Shown here: positions 27,286 through 35,381 of the stretch, one piece after another
How positions within the stretch are numbered: the stretch's first letter is position 1
Layout: every line of letters starts with the position of its first letter
From: Proteiniclasticum sp043951855
GTDB lineage: Bacteria > Bacillota > Clostridia > Clostridiales > Clostridiaceae
Assembly (NCBI RefSeq): GCF_043951855.1
Contig: NZ_JBINJW010000001.1
Span: 550,863 to 614,862, forward strand
DNA: 64,000 nt
Direction of reading: 5' to 3'
Made by a program: the position numbers and the translations under genes
Notes under the pieces: model-generated
What the model saw: the letters and a program-made list of their open reading frames with translations, nothing else
What the model was told of the DNA's origin: nothing
Database searches by the model: none

Positions 27286-27314
27286 CCTTGACATCAATAC
27301 CCTGTCTCCTCATG
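27286..27314. repeat. Degraded copy of the rlmD 3' end (putative att site 3)
   Basis: The sequence starts CCTTGACATCAATAC and ends GTCTCCTCATG, matching the end of rlmD at 32065-32094 except for a one-base deletion and a few substitutions. The adjoining bases on the right (GATGAG-TAATAGCTAT) match those beside the copy at 29309-29338, as expected of related element ends. The rest of 26997-27400 holds nothing else. Confidence 0.6.
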
Positions 27315-27400
27315 CTTGGAGATGAGTTAATAGCTATCAAAAAACCTACTATATAGACCTCATTATAGACCTCATTTTTCTGATGGTCGTGTGCGGGAAC

Positions 27401-27865
27401 TCACTCAACTATTTCAAAAACTTGAGAAACGAAGTAATATTCATTTCCTGGTTCTTCTTCTTTTCTAATTTCATTATACTGTGAGAGCATAAACGCTTTT
27501 ATGACCCGATATTTCCCGGGTTTTGCATTCTTCCAGTATTCAAGATGAATGTGATACTCCTCTTGACTATTGGGCGGAAGATGATAGAGTTCTGGCGTAA
27601 CTTCAGCATCTACAACGCTTTCCATCTTATACCAATTCCCTAATCGCTCTCTATCAAACTCAAAATCTGAGCCAAACCAGATGGTCTGATCTGTTCCATT
27701 AACAAGGGTATAAGTTATGATATTATTGTTTTGGCGAACGTCAGTGATTTCAACCTCACTTATAGAATTCAGCCCCAAACGATCGTATCCTGATCTATTC
27801 CAGCCACTACAACCAGTAATAATAGAGACCATGATCAATAAAAATATAATTAACCTATTCTTCAA
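27401..27865 (-). CDS. Lipoprotein with Ig-like domain
   Basis: 154 residues. The start is TTG 27865, six bases after GGGAGG; the ATG five codons earlier would overlap that site. The signal peptide (KNRLIIFLLIMVSIITGC) ends in the lipobox IITGC, so the mature protein is attached to the outer face of the membrane. The remainder (EVEITDVRQNNNIITYTLVN ... PPNSQEEYHIHL...KPGKYRVIKAF) has the spacing of a bacterial immunoglobulin-like fold. It lies inside the presumed element B (27286-29338). No function can be assigned. Confidence 0.7.
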   Translation of the reverse strand: MKNRLIIFLLIMVSIITGCSGWNRSGYDRLGLNSISEVEITDVRQNNNIITYTLVNGTDQTIWFGSDFEFDRERLGNWYKMESVVDAEVTPELYHLPPNSQEEYHIHLEYWKNAKPGKYRVIKAFMLSQYNEIRKEEEPGNEYYFVSQVFEIVE

Positions 27866-28378
27866 ATGTAAGCCTCCCAACTATATCAATTTAGCGTCAA
27901 GCAAATAGTGCATGCATCAATGCACAAGTCTAAGCACCGAATTCTTGAATACGTAAGAACTTAGGCTAACTCATTTCATCCCTAGCTCATGAAGGAACCT
28001 TTTGAGTAAATTCCAATTATTACAATTACAGCTTATCACTATTATTATAACAATTTAATAATATATATATATGATAATTTAATATTTACTCCAAATATAA
28101 ATCCACCGGCATCACACCCTCGGGTTTATATTAAATATTCATTTTCTCAATAATCAGCACCCAAATGCTAAATCCTCCACTTATTGTTATCGCTATCCTA
28201 AAACTTACTGCGATGACTATAACTGAAATGATCTATCGATATGAATATTACATATAATGATTACTTTCCATATAGTACTACAACTATCTCTACATGTCTA
28301 AAAAAGATAACATTGAGATCAGAGATTGATCTTACTCCGCTTAGTATATACAAATCTTTGGGTGAGTAAGAAACCTTC
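27866..28378. other. AT-rich intergenic region
   Basis: 513 bases, very AT-rich, including an ATATATATAT run near 28062. A hairpin with arms ATATAAATCC / GGGTTTATAT lies near 28096-28132. No coding remnant recognised. Confidence 0.35.
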
Positions 28379-29062
28379 CTATTTTTGGAATCTATGTCTC
28401 TTTGTTACTATCTTTGTCATCGTAATATTGAGAAACATAGTGATAGAAACAAATAATATAATAACTACAATCAATGCATCAATCGTATCTTCAATTGCTG
28501 CCCAATCACCTGTATGCACTTCGTTTGCAATATTTAAGAACTGAATCATAAGTGATATTAGAGTAAAGCCTAAACTTGAAATTATAGAAATAACAATTCC
28601 CCCTGAATTTGCATACGAGATTTGCCAAATCGGGATTCCCCAAGCAATCAGGCCAGCGATGATACTACCAACAGAAAACAGCACTATTTCCCCATCAGAA
28701 ACAAGCATAAGCAATAACAATATTGCAACGAGCGCAAACCCTGAGAGTATAACACTTCCAATACCTTTCACAACTTTTGACGTTATCTTTGATAACTCAA
28801 TTGTCTCCATCATTAGATTCTCAGCCTCTTTCGTGCTTATATGTTCATTCTCATTACGCTTTGCCTGCATCAGTTCAACCAAACTCACTTCCAATGCTTT
28901 TGCCAGAGCTTCAATACTATTTATATCGGGCAATCCAACACCCCGTTCCCATCTCGATACAGCTTTATCAGTAACATGAAGTTTTTTAGCAAGATGGGTT
29001 TGAGTCATCCCGAGTTCTTTTCTTCTTTCTGCAATAAATGGACCCAACTGTTTTGCATCCAT
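28379..29062 (-). CDS. XRE-family HTH regulator with four-TM domain
   Basis: 227 residues from ATG 29062 (GGGAGGTGG upstream). FIAERRKELGMTQTHLAKKL then HVTDKAVSRWERGVGLPDIN is a standard XRE helix-turn-helix. After a charged linker, four hydrophobic helices follow (residues about 100-220). The protein resembles membrane-linked HTH regulators of other clostridia whose signal is unknown. It is the main gene of the putative element B. Confidence 0.75.
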   Translation of the reverse strand: MDAKQLGPFIAERRKELGMTQTHLAKKLHVTDKAVSRWERGVGLPDINSIEALAKALEVSLVELMQAKRNENEHISTKEAENLMMETIELSKITSKVVKGIGSVILSGFALVAILLLLMLVSDGEIVLFSVGSIIAGLIAWGIPIWQISYANSGGIVISIISSLGFTLISLMIQFLNIANEVHTGDWAAIEDTIDALIVVIILFVSITMFLNITMTKIVTKRHRFQK

Positions 29063-29308
29063 AAATCCACCTCCCTTATATCTTCATACTATATCCTAAA
29101 GTCTGTTTCAATCAACCGATGTTTAGTTTACATTCTCATGTATAAGATAAACGTACTGTTTACCTCAAAAAAATCAAATTTGACTAACTAAAGTTAGCCA
29201 TTAAGCAAAAAGCTTTAACCGTTGCGTTCACTGGAAACATAAGCTTCGAATCATAGTTAATATATTATGATCACTATTTTCCTGCAATACTACATTTATT
29301 GATTGAGT

Positions 29309-29338
29309 CCTTGACATCAACACCACTGTCTCCACATG
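29309..29338. repeat. Copy of the rlmD 3' end (putative att site 2)
   Basis: This 30-bp stretch matches 32065-32094 at 26 of 30 positions. Read on the minus strand it encodes HVETVVLMSR, exactly the end of RlmD. All four differences are third-codon-position changes that leave the protein unchanged. The flanks are not similar to rlmD. This is what an attR left by an element integrated in the 3' end of a related rlmD would look like. Confidence 0.7.
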
Positions 29339-29509
29339 TTCTGAGATGAGGTAATAGCTATTTGATAAATTTCTCGAGACCAATTTTTGTCATATTTTTA
29401 TCGAGGTGCATATTAGGGAACATATCCAAGATAGACTGTCGTTTGGGGGAACTTATCCAGTTATTTTCGATCTCTGGACAACAATCTCGGTAAGGAAAAT
29501 GCATTTATT

Positions 29510-29559
29510 TTATCCACATTATTAAACTCTTTTCCACAGATAAATCCAAGTTATCCACA
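29510..29559. other. Cluster of three DnaA-box-like sequences
   Basis: TTATCCACA at 29510-29518, TTTTCCACA at 29530-29538 and TTATCCACA at 29551-29559, all in the same orientation and 20-21 bases apart. Two are perfect matches to the DnaA box. They lie in an AT-rich gap just beyond the methyltransferase stop, inside the putative element A. A weak pair of repeats (GGATAAGTTCCC / GGATATGTTCCC on the minus strand) lies at about 29410-29455. Confidence 0.45.
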
Positions 29560-29571
29560 TTTTCATAACAG

Positions 29572-30240
29572 TTAATGATCTAGCATAAATGTTGTATAGC
29601 GAATATTATTAGTATGAATAACTTTTAAACCAACTCTCGAAGCTATATATTCCATGGTTTTAGTAGTATAAAATGATATGTGACTCCAATCTCGAATATA
29701 ATGCCAATTCATAAAATGAGAAGCATCATTATGATGAAACAATGTCATCACCGCTAAAACCCCTTTCGGTTTCAACAATTTGACAAAAAGTTCAAAAACC
29801 TCTATGGGGTCTTTTAAGTGTTCGGCAACTTCAGTCGATGTAACTAAATCATACTTTTTCCCAATATAAACTTTTTCAGGTGAATAAAATAAATCGTATA
29901 TATCCATTTGATAGCTATGATGACGCTCCAATATTTGTGCCAAGACAGGAGATGGACCACTCCCAAAATCAAACCCTTGATTTCCACTTGCTGCATAAGG
30001 AAAAACAGCGTCATTTAAAAACTTGTAGAAAAATTCAACATACCTCGGATCCTCAATCGAGTTATTATGTTTGTTATAAATTTTAAGTTCATCTTCTTTT
30101 GATACTATATGTCGATCATCCTTAGAAATAAATTCACAATTATTGCAATAGTGATAATCTGCAATTTTAGGATGATGAATCACCTCTGTTTCTGATCCAC
30201 ATAATTTACATCTATGATTCATGTTATATTCAACTCCCAT
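29572..30240 (-). CDS. Class I SAM-dependent methyltransferase with N-terminal zinc ribbon
   Basis: 222 residues. CKLCGSETEV.. and YCNNCEF form two CxxC pairs, a zinc-binding head. GFDFGSGPSPVLAQIL is the glycine-rich SAM-binding loop, KYDLVTSTEVAEHLKDP is the post-strand-4 motif and LLKPKGVLAVMT the following helix/strand, all typical of class I methyltransferases. Similar proteins often modify nucleotide sugars or small molecules; the acceptor is unknown. The start is ATG 30240 with AGGA upstream; ATG 30222 is an alternative. It belongs to the putative element A. Confidence 0.75.
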   Translation of the reverse strand: MGVEYNMNHRCKLCGSETEVIHHPKIADYHYCNNCEFISKDDRHIVSKEDELKIYNKHNNSIEDPRYVEFFYKFLNDAVFPYAASGNQGFDFGSGPSPVLAQILERHHSYQMDIYDLFYSPEKVYIGKKYDLVTSTEVAEHLKDPIEVFELFVKLLKPKGVLAVMTLFHHNDASHFMNWHYIRDWSHISFYTTKTMEYIASRVGLKVIHTNNIRYTTFMLDH

Positions 30241-30270
30241 ATTTCTTTTCCTGACTATAATAATTTACAA

Positions 30271-30640
<370 letters not shown>

Positions 30641-31138
30641 TTCAACGCTGGCAAACTGGCCTAGGAAGTACTCATAAACTCTGCCAAGTAAGTCCTTTTC
30701 GCCATTTTGATGAAGTTTAATGGTTGAGATAAGGTCAATTAATTCTCCAAGTCTTCTTTTGTCAATTTCTGGTCTTGCATAACGTTTATCCAGTACTCCC
30801 TTTAGGGACGTATTCTCTTTTTCAATGAGAATCATGGCATCATCAATGTACTGACCAATCTTAGAATCTTTTGCATTATCTTTGATAAATGTCCATCTCG
30901 CTTCTTTAGGAACCCAGAAAATATTCTCTGCTTCATACTCATCTCGGTCCTCTTCAAAGCCTGCACCTTCTTCTACAAGGGCATTAAACTTCGTTTCAAA
31001 TTTATCGGATATGTACTTAAGGAAGATTAGTCCCAGTACCACGTGTTTATATTCACTGGCATCCATGCTGCCTCTCAGTTTGTCTGCCGCTTTCCAAAGT
31101 GTCTCTTCAAATCCAATGTTTCCTGTGTTCTCAGCCAT
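30641..31138 (-). pseudogene. hsdM: hsdM N-terminal fragment (type I restriction-modification methylase)
   Basis: From ATG 31138 (GGAGGG upstream) about 165 residues match the helical N-terminal domain of HsdM: FEETLWKAADKLRGSMDASE YKHVVLGLIFLKYISDKFE and GRVYEYFLGQFAS. In intact HsdM this point is followed by the GGQFYTP motif and the methyltransferase domain with NPPF. Here the sequence breaks off after FASVEA and turns, in another frame, into the metallochaperone fragment. No hsdS or hsdR lies nearby. The fragment cannot methylate DNA. Confidence 0.75.
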
Positions 31139-31157
31139 TAATATTCCCTCCAAATGT

Positions 31158-31751
31158 TTAATAGTTATGATCATCAAAGACTTCAAAAATTTCACTTTCA
31201 AAGCCTTCTTGTTCCGGTTCGCTACTTATCCATTCAGGTAAGACTTCGTAATAGTGCGCCAAAGCTTCAATTGTTTTGTGCAGAACTGATTCATGCTGCA
31301 CTTTTTCAAGTAGTTCAACGATGAGCTTATAGGTCTCTACGTATGGATTATTATCCACTATATCCATTGCAGCCTTAAACTTAGATACCAGCTTGGCCTT
31401 TTCTATATCTCGCTCTATAGCATTCATTTCTTCTTTATCATAGATGGGAACTTCAACAAGATCATTAATCTCTCCCAAAGAAAACTGCTGTTCATGCTTT
31501 TTGATTACAGGCTTCAGATCTCTTTTCAGCTTTTCCTTCTGGATTTCTAACTGATCAATTTCACTAAATTCACGTCCAAAATAGGACTGATCAATGCCAA
31601 AGAGTTCTTCTAAAACCGGTAGATATTTCTTTGGAATGTTCTGTCGCCCTTTCACCCACATGTTGATATTTTGTTTTTTTATGCCAAGTTTTTCTGCAAG
31701 TTCTATATGTTGAAGGTTATAGAGGTTTAAAATATATTCTAATCCTATCAA
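31158..31751 (-). CDS. XRE-type regulator preceding hsdM
   Basis: 197 residues. The start is TTG 31751 after AGGAGG. LYNLQHIELAEKLGIKKQNI NMWVKGRQNIPKKYL is an XRE helix-turn-helix; the rest is helical, with a predicted coiled coil at about residues 65-85. Such proteins are often the first gene of type I restriction operons. It lies 19 bp upstream of the hsdM fragment and has a palindrome-overlapped promoter, so it probably controlled the restriction operon and itself. It appears intact. Confidence 0.7.
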   Translation of the reverse strand: MIGLEYILNLYNLQHIELAEKLGIKKQNINMWVKGRQNIPKKYLPVLEELFGIDQSYFGREFSEIDQLEIQKEKLKRDLKPVIKKHEQQFSLGEINDLVEVPIYDKEEMNAIERDIEKAKLVSKFKAAMDIVDNNPYVETYKLIVELLEKVQHESVLHKTIEALAHYYEVLPEWISSEPEQEGFESEIFEVFDDHNY

Positions 31752-31794
31752 GTTCTCACCTCCTGGTGCAGGGCTATAATCCCACCTAATATTT

Positions 31795-31823
31795 ATTGTA
31801 CTTCATTTTATTGACTCGGTCAA
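31795..31823 (-). promoter_or_regulatory. Promoter of the XRE/hsdM unit with operator palindrome
   Basis: On the minus strand TTGACC and TACAAT are spaced 17 bases. The -35 hexamer begins the palindrome TTGAC-CGA-GTCAA (31811-31823), a fitting operator for autorepression by the XRE protein. Upstream, to 31972, only AT-rich sequence is seen. Confidence 0.6.
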
Positions 31824-31972
31824 TATAAAGTGCAAATGTTTTCTATTTTTTTGACAATAATCCTATCCACTCACTACATTTTTGTCAGCAATCCCATCAA
31901 CTCACAAGCTTAATAGTCAATCTATCCACTCAACCTTAGGCTTTTCTATTCTTGGATAATTTCCCGCAAATT

Positions 31973-32021
31973 AAAAAACCGTGATTATCCTTCCGGCTTA
32001 AAGCCGGGTCTCAAATCACGG
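31973..32021 (-). terminator. Intrinsic terminator after rlmD
   Basis: Outer arms CCGTGATT / AATCACGG enclose an inner CCGGCTT / AAGCCGG stem; on the minus strand the hairpin is followed by T6. It lies 31 bp beyond the rlmD stop, on the element side of the presumed att site. Confidence 0.75.
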
Positions 32022-32052
32022 AAAGTCCTTATTTACTCATGTTTCTACGTTC

Positions 32053-33420
32053 TTACTTTTCTACCCTTGACATCAATACTACCGTCTCCACGTGATAGGA
32101 CTGTGGAAAATTATCCACCGGAGTGACCTTCATGGTCTTAAAGCCGAAGGATTCCAGAATACCTAAATCTCTTCCCAAGGATCCCGGATCGCAGGATACA
32201 TAGACGATCTTTTCCGGTGCGATTTCTCTGATGGCTTCAAGAAGCCTGATGTCGCATCCCTTTCTAGGCGGATCCACCACCACCACATCAGCTCTGATTC
32301 CCTGATTTATGAGATCCACAATGACTTCCTCGGATTTACCCACAAGAAATTCAACATTTTCCACATGATTCAGCGCCGCATTTTCCTTCGCATCCATAAT
32401 GGCCTGGGGAACCACTTCAATACCGTATACTTTTCTTGCCTTCTGTGAAAGAAAGAGAGAGATGGTTCCTGCTCCGCAGTAACAGTCAAATACCGTCTCA
32501 TTTCCGGTAAGACCAGCATATTCCAGTGCTTTCTCATACATCACTTCCGTCTGGACCGGATTCACCTGGAAGAAGGAATGGGGAGAAATCTTGAACCTGA
32601 AAGGTCCGATATAGTCCTCTATGAACTCTTTCCCGTAGACCAGGACATTTTCCCTACCCAGCACCAGATTGGTCTCCTCATGATTGATGTTGAGAAGCAG
32701 CGACTGGAATCCCTGAAGCTCTTTCAGCCTTTCCAGAAGCACCTCAAGATGGGGAACCTTACTATCCGTCACCACCAGGACCACCATAAGGTCTCCCGTT
32801 GTGAAACCCTTTCTCACCATCAGGTGTCTCAGGATCCCTTTGGGATCTGTTGAAAGGTCGTTATGATAAGTGGACACATTAAACTCTTCCGCCCAGGTTC
32901 TCAGCACTTTAAGCACATGGTCTCCATCCTCATGCTGCACAATGCAGTTTTCAATATCCACGATTCTGTGGGATCTTCGGGCATAGAATCCCGCCACAAA
33001 TTCTCCGTTCACTCTGCCCAGAGGTATCTGAACCTTGTTCCTGTATCGGAAAGGATGCGCCATACCGATGGTCTCCTCCACAGGAGAAAAATCAATCCTT
33101 CCGATGCGCTCCAGAGAATCCTTCACTCTCTTTTTCTTGAACTGCAGCTGCCCTTCATAGGACGCGTGCATGATGTGGCATCCGCCGCATCTGTAATAGT
33201 ATGGACAGGGCGGCTCCACACGCTTCTCACTCTTTTTTTCAATCTCCAGCATCTTCCCGAAGCCATAATTCTTGTTGGTCTTCAGGACCCTGACCTTCAC
33301 TTCCTCTTCCGGCAATGCAAAGTCGATGAAAAGCGGATATCCATCCACTTTCCCGATGCCTTCTCCAGTATGTCCCTGATCCACGATCTTTATGGTAAGC
33401 TCATCATTTTTCTTCATCAT
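32053..33420 (-). CDS. rlmD: 23S rRNA (uracil-5-)-methyltransferase, RlmD/RumA type
   Basis: 455 residues. An N-terminal TRAM domain (ELTIKIVDQGHTGEGIGKVD, residues 1-60) is followed by the cysteine set CPYYYRCGGCHI, which binds a [4Fe-4S] cluster in this family, and the SAM domain FDCYCGAGTISLFLS. PPRKGCD and VYVSCDPGSLGRDL carry the catalytic cysteine (SCDP). The protein methylates uridine C5 in 23S rRNA with SAM. Its closing codons (HVETVVLMSR) coincide with the putative integration site and are copied at 29309 and 27286. Two adjacent ATGs at 33420 and 33417 could each start it. Confidence 0.9.
   Translation of the reverse strand: MMKKNDELTIKIVDQGHTGEGIGKVDGYPLFIDFALPEEEVKVRVLKTNKNYGFGKMLEIEKKSEKRVEPPCPYYYRCGGCHIMHASYEGQLQFKKKRVKDSLERIGRIDFSPVEETIGMAHPFRYRNKVQIPLGRVNGEFVAGFYARRSHRIVDIENCIVQHEDGDHVLKVLRTWAEEFNVSTYHNDLSTDPKGILRHLMVRKGFTTGDLMVVLVVTDSKVPHLEVLLERLKELQGFQSLLLNINHEETNLVLGRENVLVYGKEFIEDYIGPFRFKISPHSFFQVNPVQTEVMYEKALEYAGLTGNETVFDCYCGAGTISLFLSQKARKVYGIEVVPQAIMDAKENAALNHVENVEFLVGKSEEVIVDLINQGIRADVVVVDPPRKGCDIRLLEAIREIAPEKIVYVSCDPGSLGRDLGILESFGFKTMKVTPVDNFPQSYHVETVVLMSRVEK
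32065..32094. repeat. 3' end of rlmD as attachment site (putative att site 1)
   Basis: These 30 bases encode HVETVVLMSR near the rlmD stop and are the reference copy for the repeats at 29309-29338 (26/30 identical) and 27286-27314. In streptococci, integrative elements are known to target the equivalent CACGTGGAG codons of the rum gene; the assignment here is by analogy. Confidence 0.65.
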
Positions 33421-33723
33421 CTATTCCCCATTCACTTCATTTCTTTCTCTCATTATAGTCTATAACTGTGCATTTACCCAAAAAAAACGCACCCATTCAC
33501 AGGGTGCTGAAGTTCTTGAATCAGTTGCCAATAATTCAATTTTTTACATGTATTACTATATCACTAGCTTCCGTTCTAAATGTAAATTTATTAAATCTAA
33601 ATTGTAAACTTTTTATTAATTTTTATCATCAATTATTGTCCTATCTTTCATTCTTATTGAGCATCAATCAAAATGCTATATGTGTACAAAATGTTAATTT
33701 TAACGCAATCTACAGTTTCTGGT
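33421..33723. other. Intergenic region upstream of rlmD
   Basis: 303 AT-rich bases between the rlmD start and the split pyk terminator. The rlmD promoter must lie here; I see no coding remnant or repeat. Confidence 0.35.
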
Positions 33724-33743
33724 CAGAAAAGGAGCCTTCCGGC
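33724..33743 (-). terminator. Distal half of the pyk terminator, cut by the insertion sequence
   Basis: Together with 35355-35371 this would form GGAGCC-GGAA-GGCTCC followed by TTTTC, a classic intrinsic terminator on the minus strand just after pyk. The last ten bases (33734-33743, GCCTTCCGGC) are the target duplication. Confidence 0.7.
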
Positions 33744-33904
33744 CAATGTCATTAAGTTAATTAATCCTAAATAAGCGACCGGATTCTGGATTTAGATAAA
33801 ATACAGAGTCCGGCGTTTATTTTACAAGGAAAACGTAAATCTGGGGTTTTTATTGCATGGCAAACAGGCGGGTTGACCCCGCCGGATTTTGATTTTATTA
33901 GAAT

Positions 33905-35215
33905 TTACGCTATTCTATAATTAAAGCTGACAAAAGTCCTGAACTTGACCTTGCGAGGGTAATTTCGTCCTCTCCGAATGGGGAGAATATACTTTTGAAT
34001 CAGCTTGCAGATGTCTAAGAAAGCATTGCTCTCCTTGAAATAATGTTTGCAAATACTAATGGCTTTTGAAAAGTTGACTTGATAGTCATATTTCCGGTTC
34101 TCTTTCTGGATCACTACGTGCGAGGTAATGATGGAACAGAAATTGTACATCGTCATTTTTGCAAAGATTTCTTGTGCAATGCTTTCTTTCTTTTTCGAAT
34201 GAAGATGTGTCAATGCCAAGGTATGCTTCAGTTCGCGGAATGAAGTTTCGATGCCCCAACGCAGATAGTATAGGGATTTGATGACTTCTGAGGGAAAGGC
34301 GTCTTCCTCCAGATTTGTGATAAAGCATTGATATGAGCCATCTTCCAGCTGCACTTTGACTACCCGTAATGAGATAGGATAGAAGTGTGTGTACTCATCA
34401 AGAAAATCAAATGTCACACTTGTAGGCAAATACTTATATCGATCAGGATTTTGTCTGATCTGCTTGGTTTGCTTCCGAGTCAGTTCTCGATGAACTATCT
34501 GATCGAACTCCCCGCTTGCGGGGGTATTGAATATTCCCAACATGCTTCTTGTCGAAGCATCTTTCACACGGATTAAGAATTTCCATCCCTTTGCCATCAT
34601 GTGGGCAAAGACGTTATAGCTTTCATAACCACGATCGGCAACCAGCAGAACCGGCGAGTCCAAATCTGATTTCCGCATCATCTCAATAAGAGCTTGTCGT
34701 TCATGTGTTTTTCTGCCAGGCTGAATTTCGCCGTCCAGATACACCCGGTTAAGAAGATCATAGAGAGCATTGACATGCAGGAGATTGAATCCCTTCGTTC
34801 CAGGGGTTGACTGAAAATAGGTTTCTGTATCTCGAGGATTGTGTGGAATATGCAGATCTGAACCGTCGACAGCCACCAGTCGGTATCCATTCAGTGTTTT
34901 GAAATTGCTAAAACTATGGGTGAACTGATACAAGATTGACTTAAAAATCGAATTGGACAGCTTATCACGCTGCTGAGTAAATGCCGAAGCGGTGACAGTA
35001 TCAGGTTGATAATCAAAGTATTCCAGCATTTCTTTATCGATGCTCCCTGATCCAAGGAGCATCGTAGCTTTAATCATATGGTCTAGAGATAGTTTCCGGT
35101 GGCGTGTAAAATCTCTTTCTGGATCAGAGAGGAACTCGTGTTTCCGCGCAATATGGTCATCGACGACAGTAAATAGCTTCTTTCTTACAATAGAGGGAAA
35201 AGTGTGTTTCGGCAT
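33905..35215 (-). CDS. IS4-family DDE transposase
   Basis: 436 residues. I start at ATG 35215, where GGAGG lies seven bases upstream; an upstream in-frame ATG has no ribosome binding site. The catalytic triad is readable as VAVDGSDLH, LLVADRGYES and WGIETSFRELK. The last is the Y-(2)-R-(3)-E-(6)-K signature of the IS4 family (YLRWGIETSFRELK). It catalyses cut-and-paste transposition of the surrounding element. No frameshift or stop interrupts it. Confidence 0.92.
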   Translation of the reverse strand: MPKHTFPSIVRKKLFTVVDDHIARKHEFLSDPERDFTRHRKLSLDHMIKATMLLGSGSIDKEMLEYFDYQPDTVTASAFTQQRDKLSNSIFKSILYQFTHSFSNFKTLNGYRLVAVDGSDLHIPHNPRDTETYFQSTPGTKGFNLLHVNALYDLLNRVYLDGEIQPGRKTHERQALIEMMRKSDLDSPVLLVADRGYESYNVFAHMMAKGWKFLIRVKDASTRSMLGIFNTPASGEFDQIVHRELTRKQTKQIRQNPDRYKYLPTSVTFDFLDEYTHFYPISLRVVKVQLEDGSYQCFITNLEEDAFPSEVIKSLYYLRWGIETSFRELKHTLALTHLHSKKKESIAQEIFAKMTMYNFCSIITSHVVIQKENRKYDYQVNFSKAISICKHYFKESNAFLDICKLIQKYILPIRRGRNYPRKVKFRTFVSFNYRIA

Positions 35216-35300
35216 AACAGGCCTCCTTCGAATTTCTATATTCAAAGGGCTTCGCCGCATTTTTCCTGAGGATTGTCAAGCTTTTTTTGAAATTTCCGCA

Positions 35301-35339
35301 AAGAAAATCAGTGTATGATTTCCATACACTGATTTTCTT
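35301..35339. terminator. 17-bp perfect hairpin inside the IS, before the transposase gene
   Basis: AAGAAAATCAGTGTATG is inverted after a five-base loop. It sits between the right inverted repeat and the transposase start. T-rich arms make it a bidirectional terminator candidate that keeps outside transcription (for example from pyk) from reaching the transposase gene, a protective device described for IS231-like and IS10-like elements. Confidence 0.6.
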
Positions 35340-35354
35340 AACTTAATGACATTG

Positions 35355-35371
35355 GCCTTCCGGCTCCTTTT
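35355..35371 (-). terminator. Proximal half of the pyk terminator
   Basis: AAAAGGAGCCGGAAGGC on the minus strand, 11 bp after the pyk stop. The ascending arm and loop remain; the descending arm and T-run were moved to 33724-33743 by the insertion. Confidence 0.65.
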
Positions 35372-35381
35372 ACATCAGAAT

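Larger units (their letters stand above)
33744..35354 (-). mobile_element. IS4-family (IS231-like) insertion sequence, complete
   Basis: A 1,611-bp element. Terminal inverted repeats are 17 bp and perfect (CAATGTCATTAAGTTAA at 33744-33760, inverted at 35338-35354). The ten bases GCCTTCCGGC flank it on both sides (33734-33743, 35355-35364). It encodes one transposase with the Y-R-E-K signature. The terminal sequence is similar to IS231-type ends. Intact repeats, exact duplication and intact gene indicate a recent and probably active copy. It interrupts the loop of the pyk terminator. Confidence 0.92.

Noticed and set aside
28379..29062. XRE/membrane regulators at 12780, 26442 and 28379 as a recent gene family expansion
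   Set aside because: They share only the HTH fold; their membrane parts differ in length and sequence, so recent duplication is not supported.
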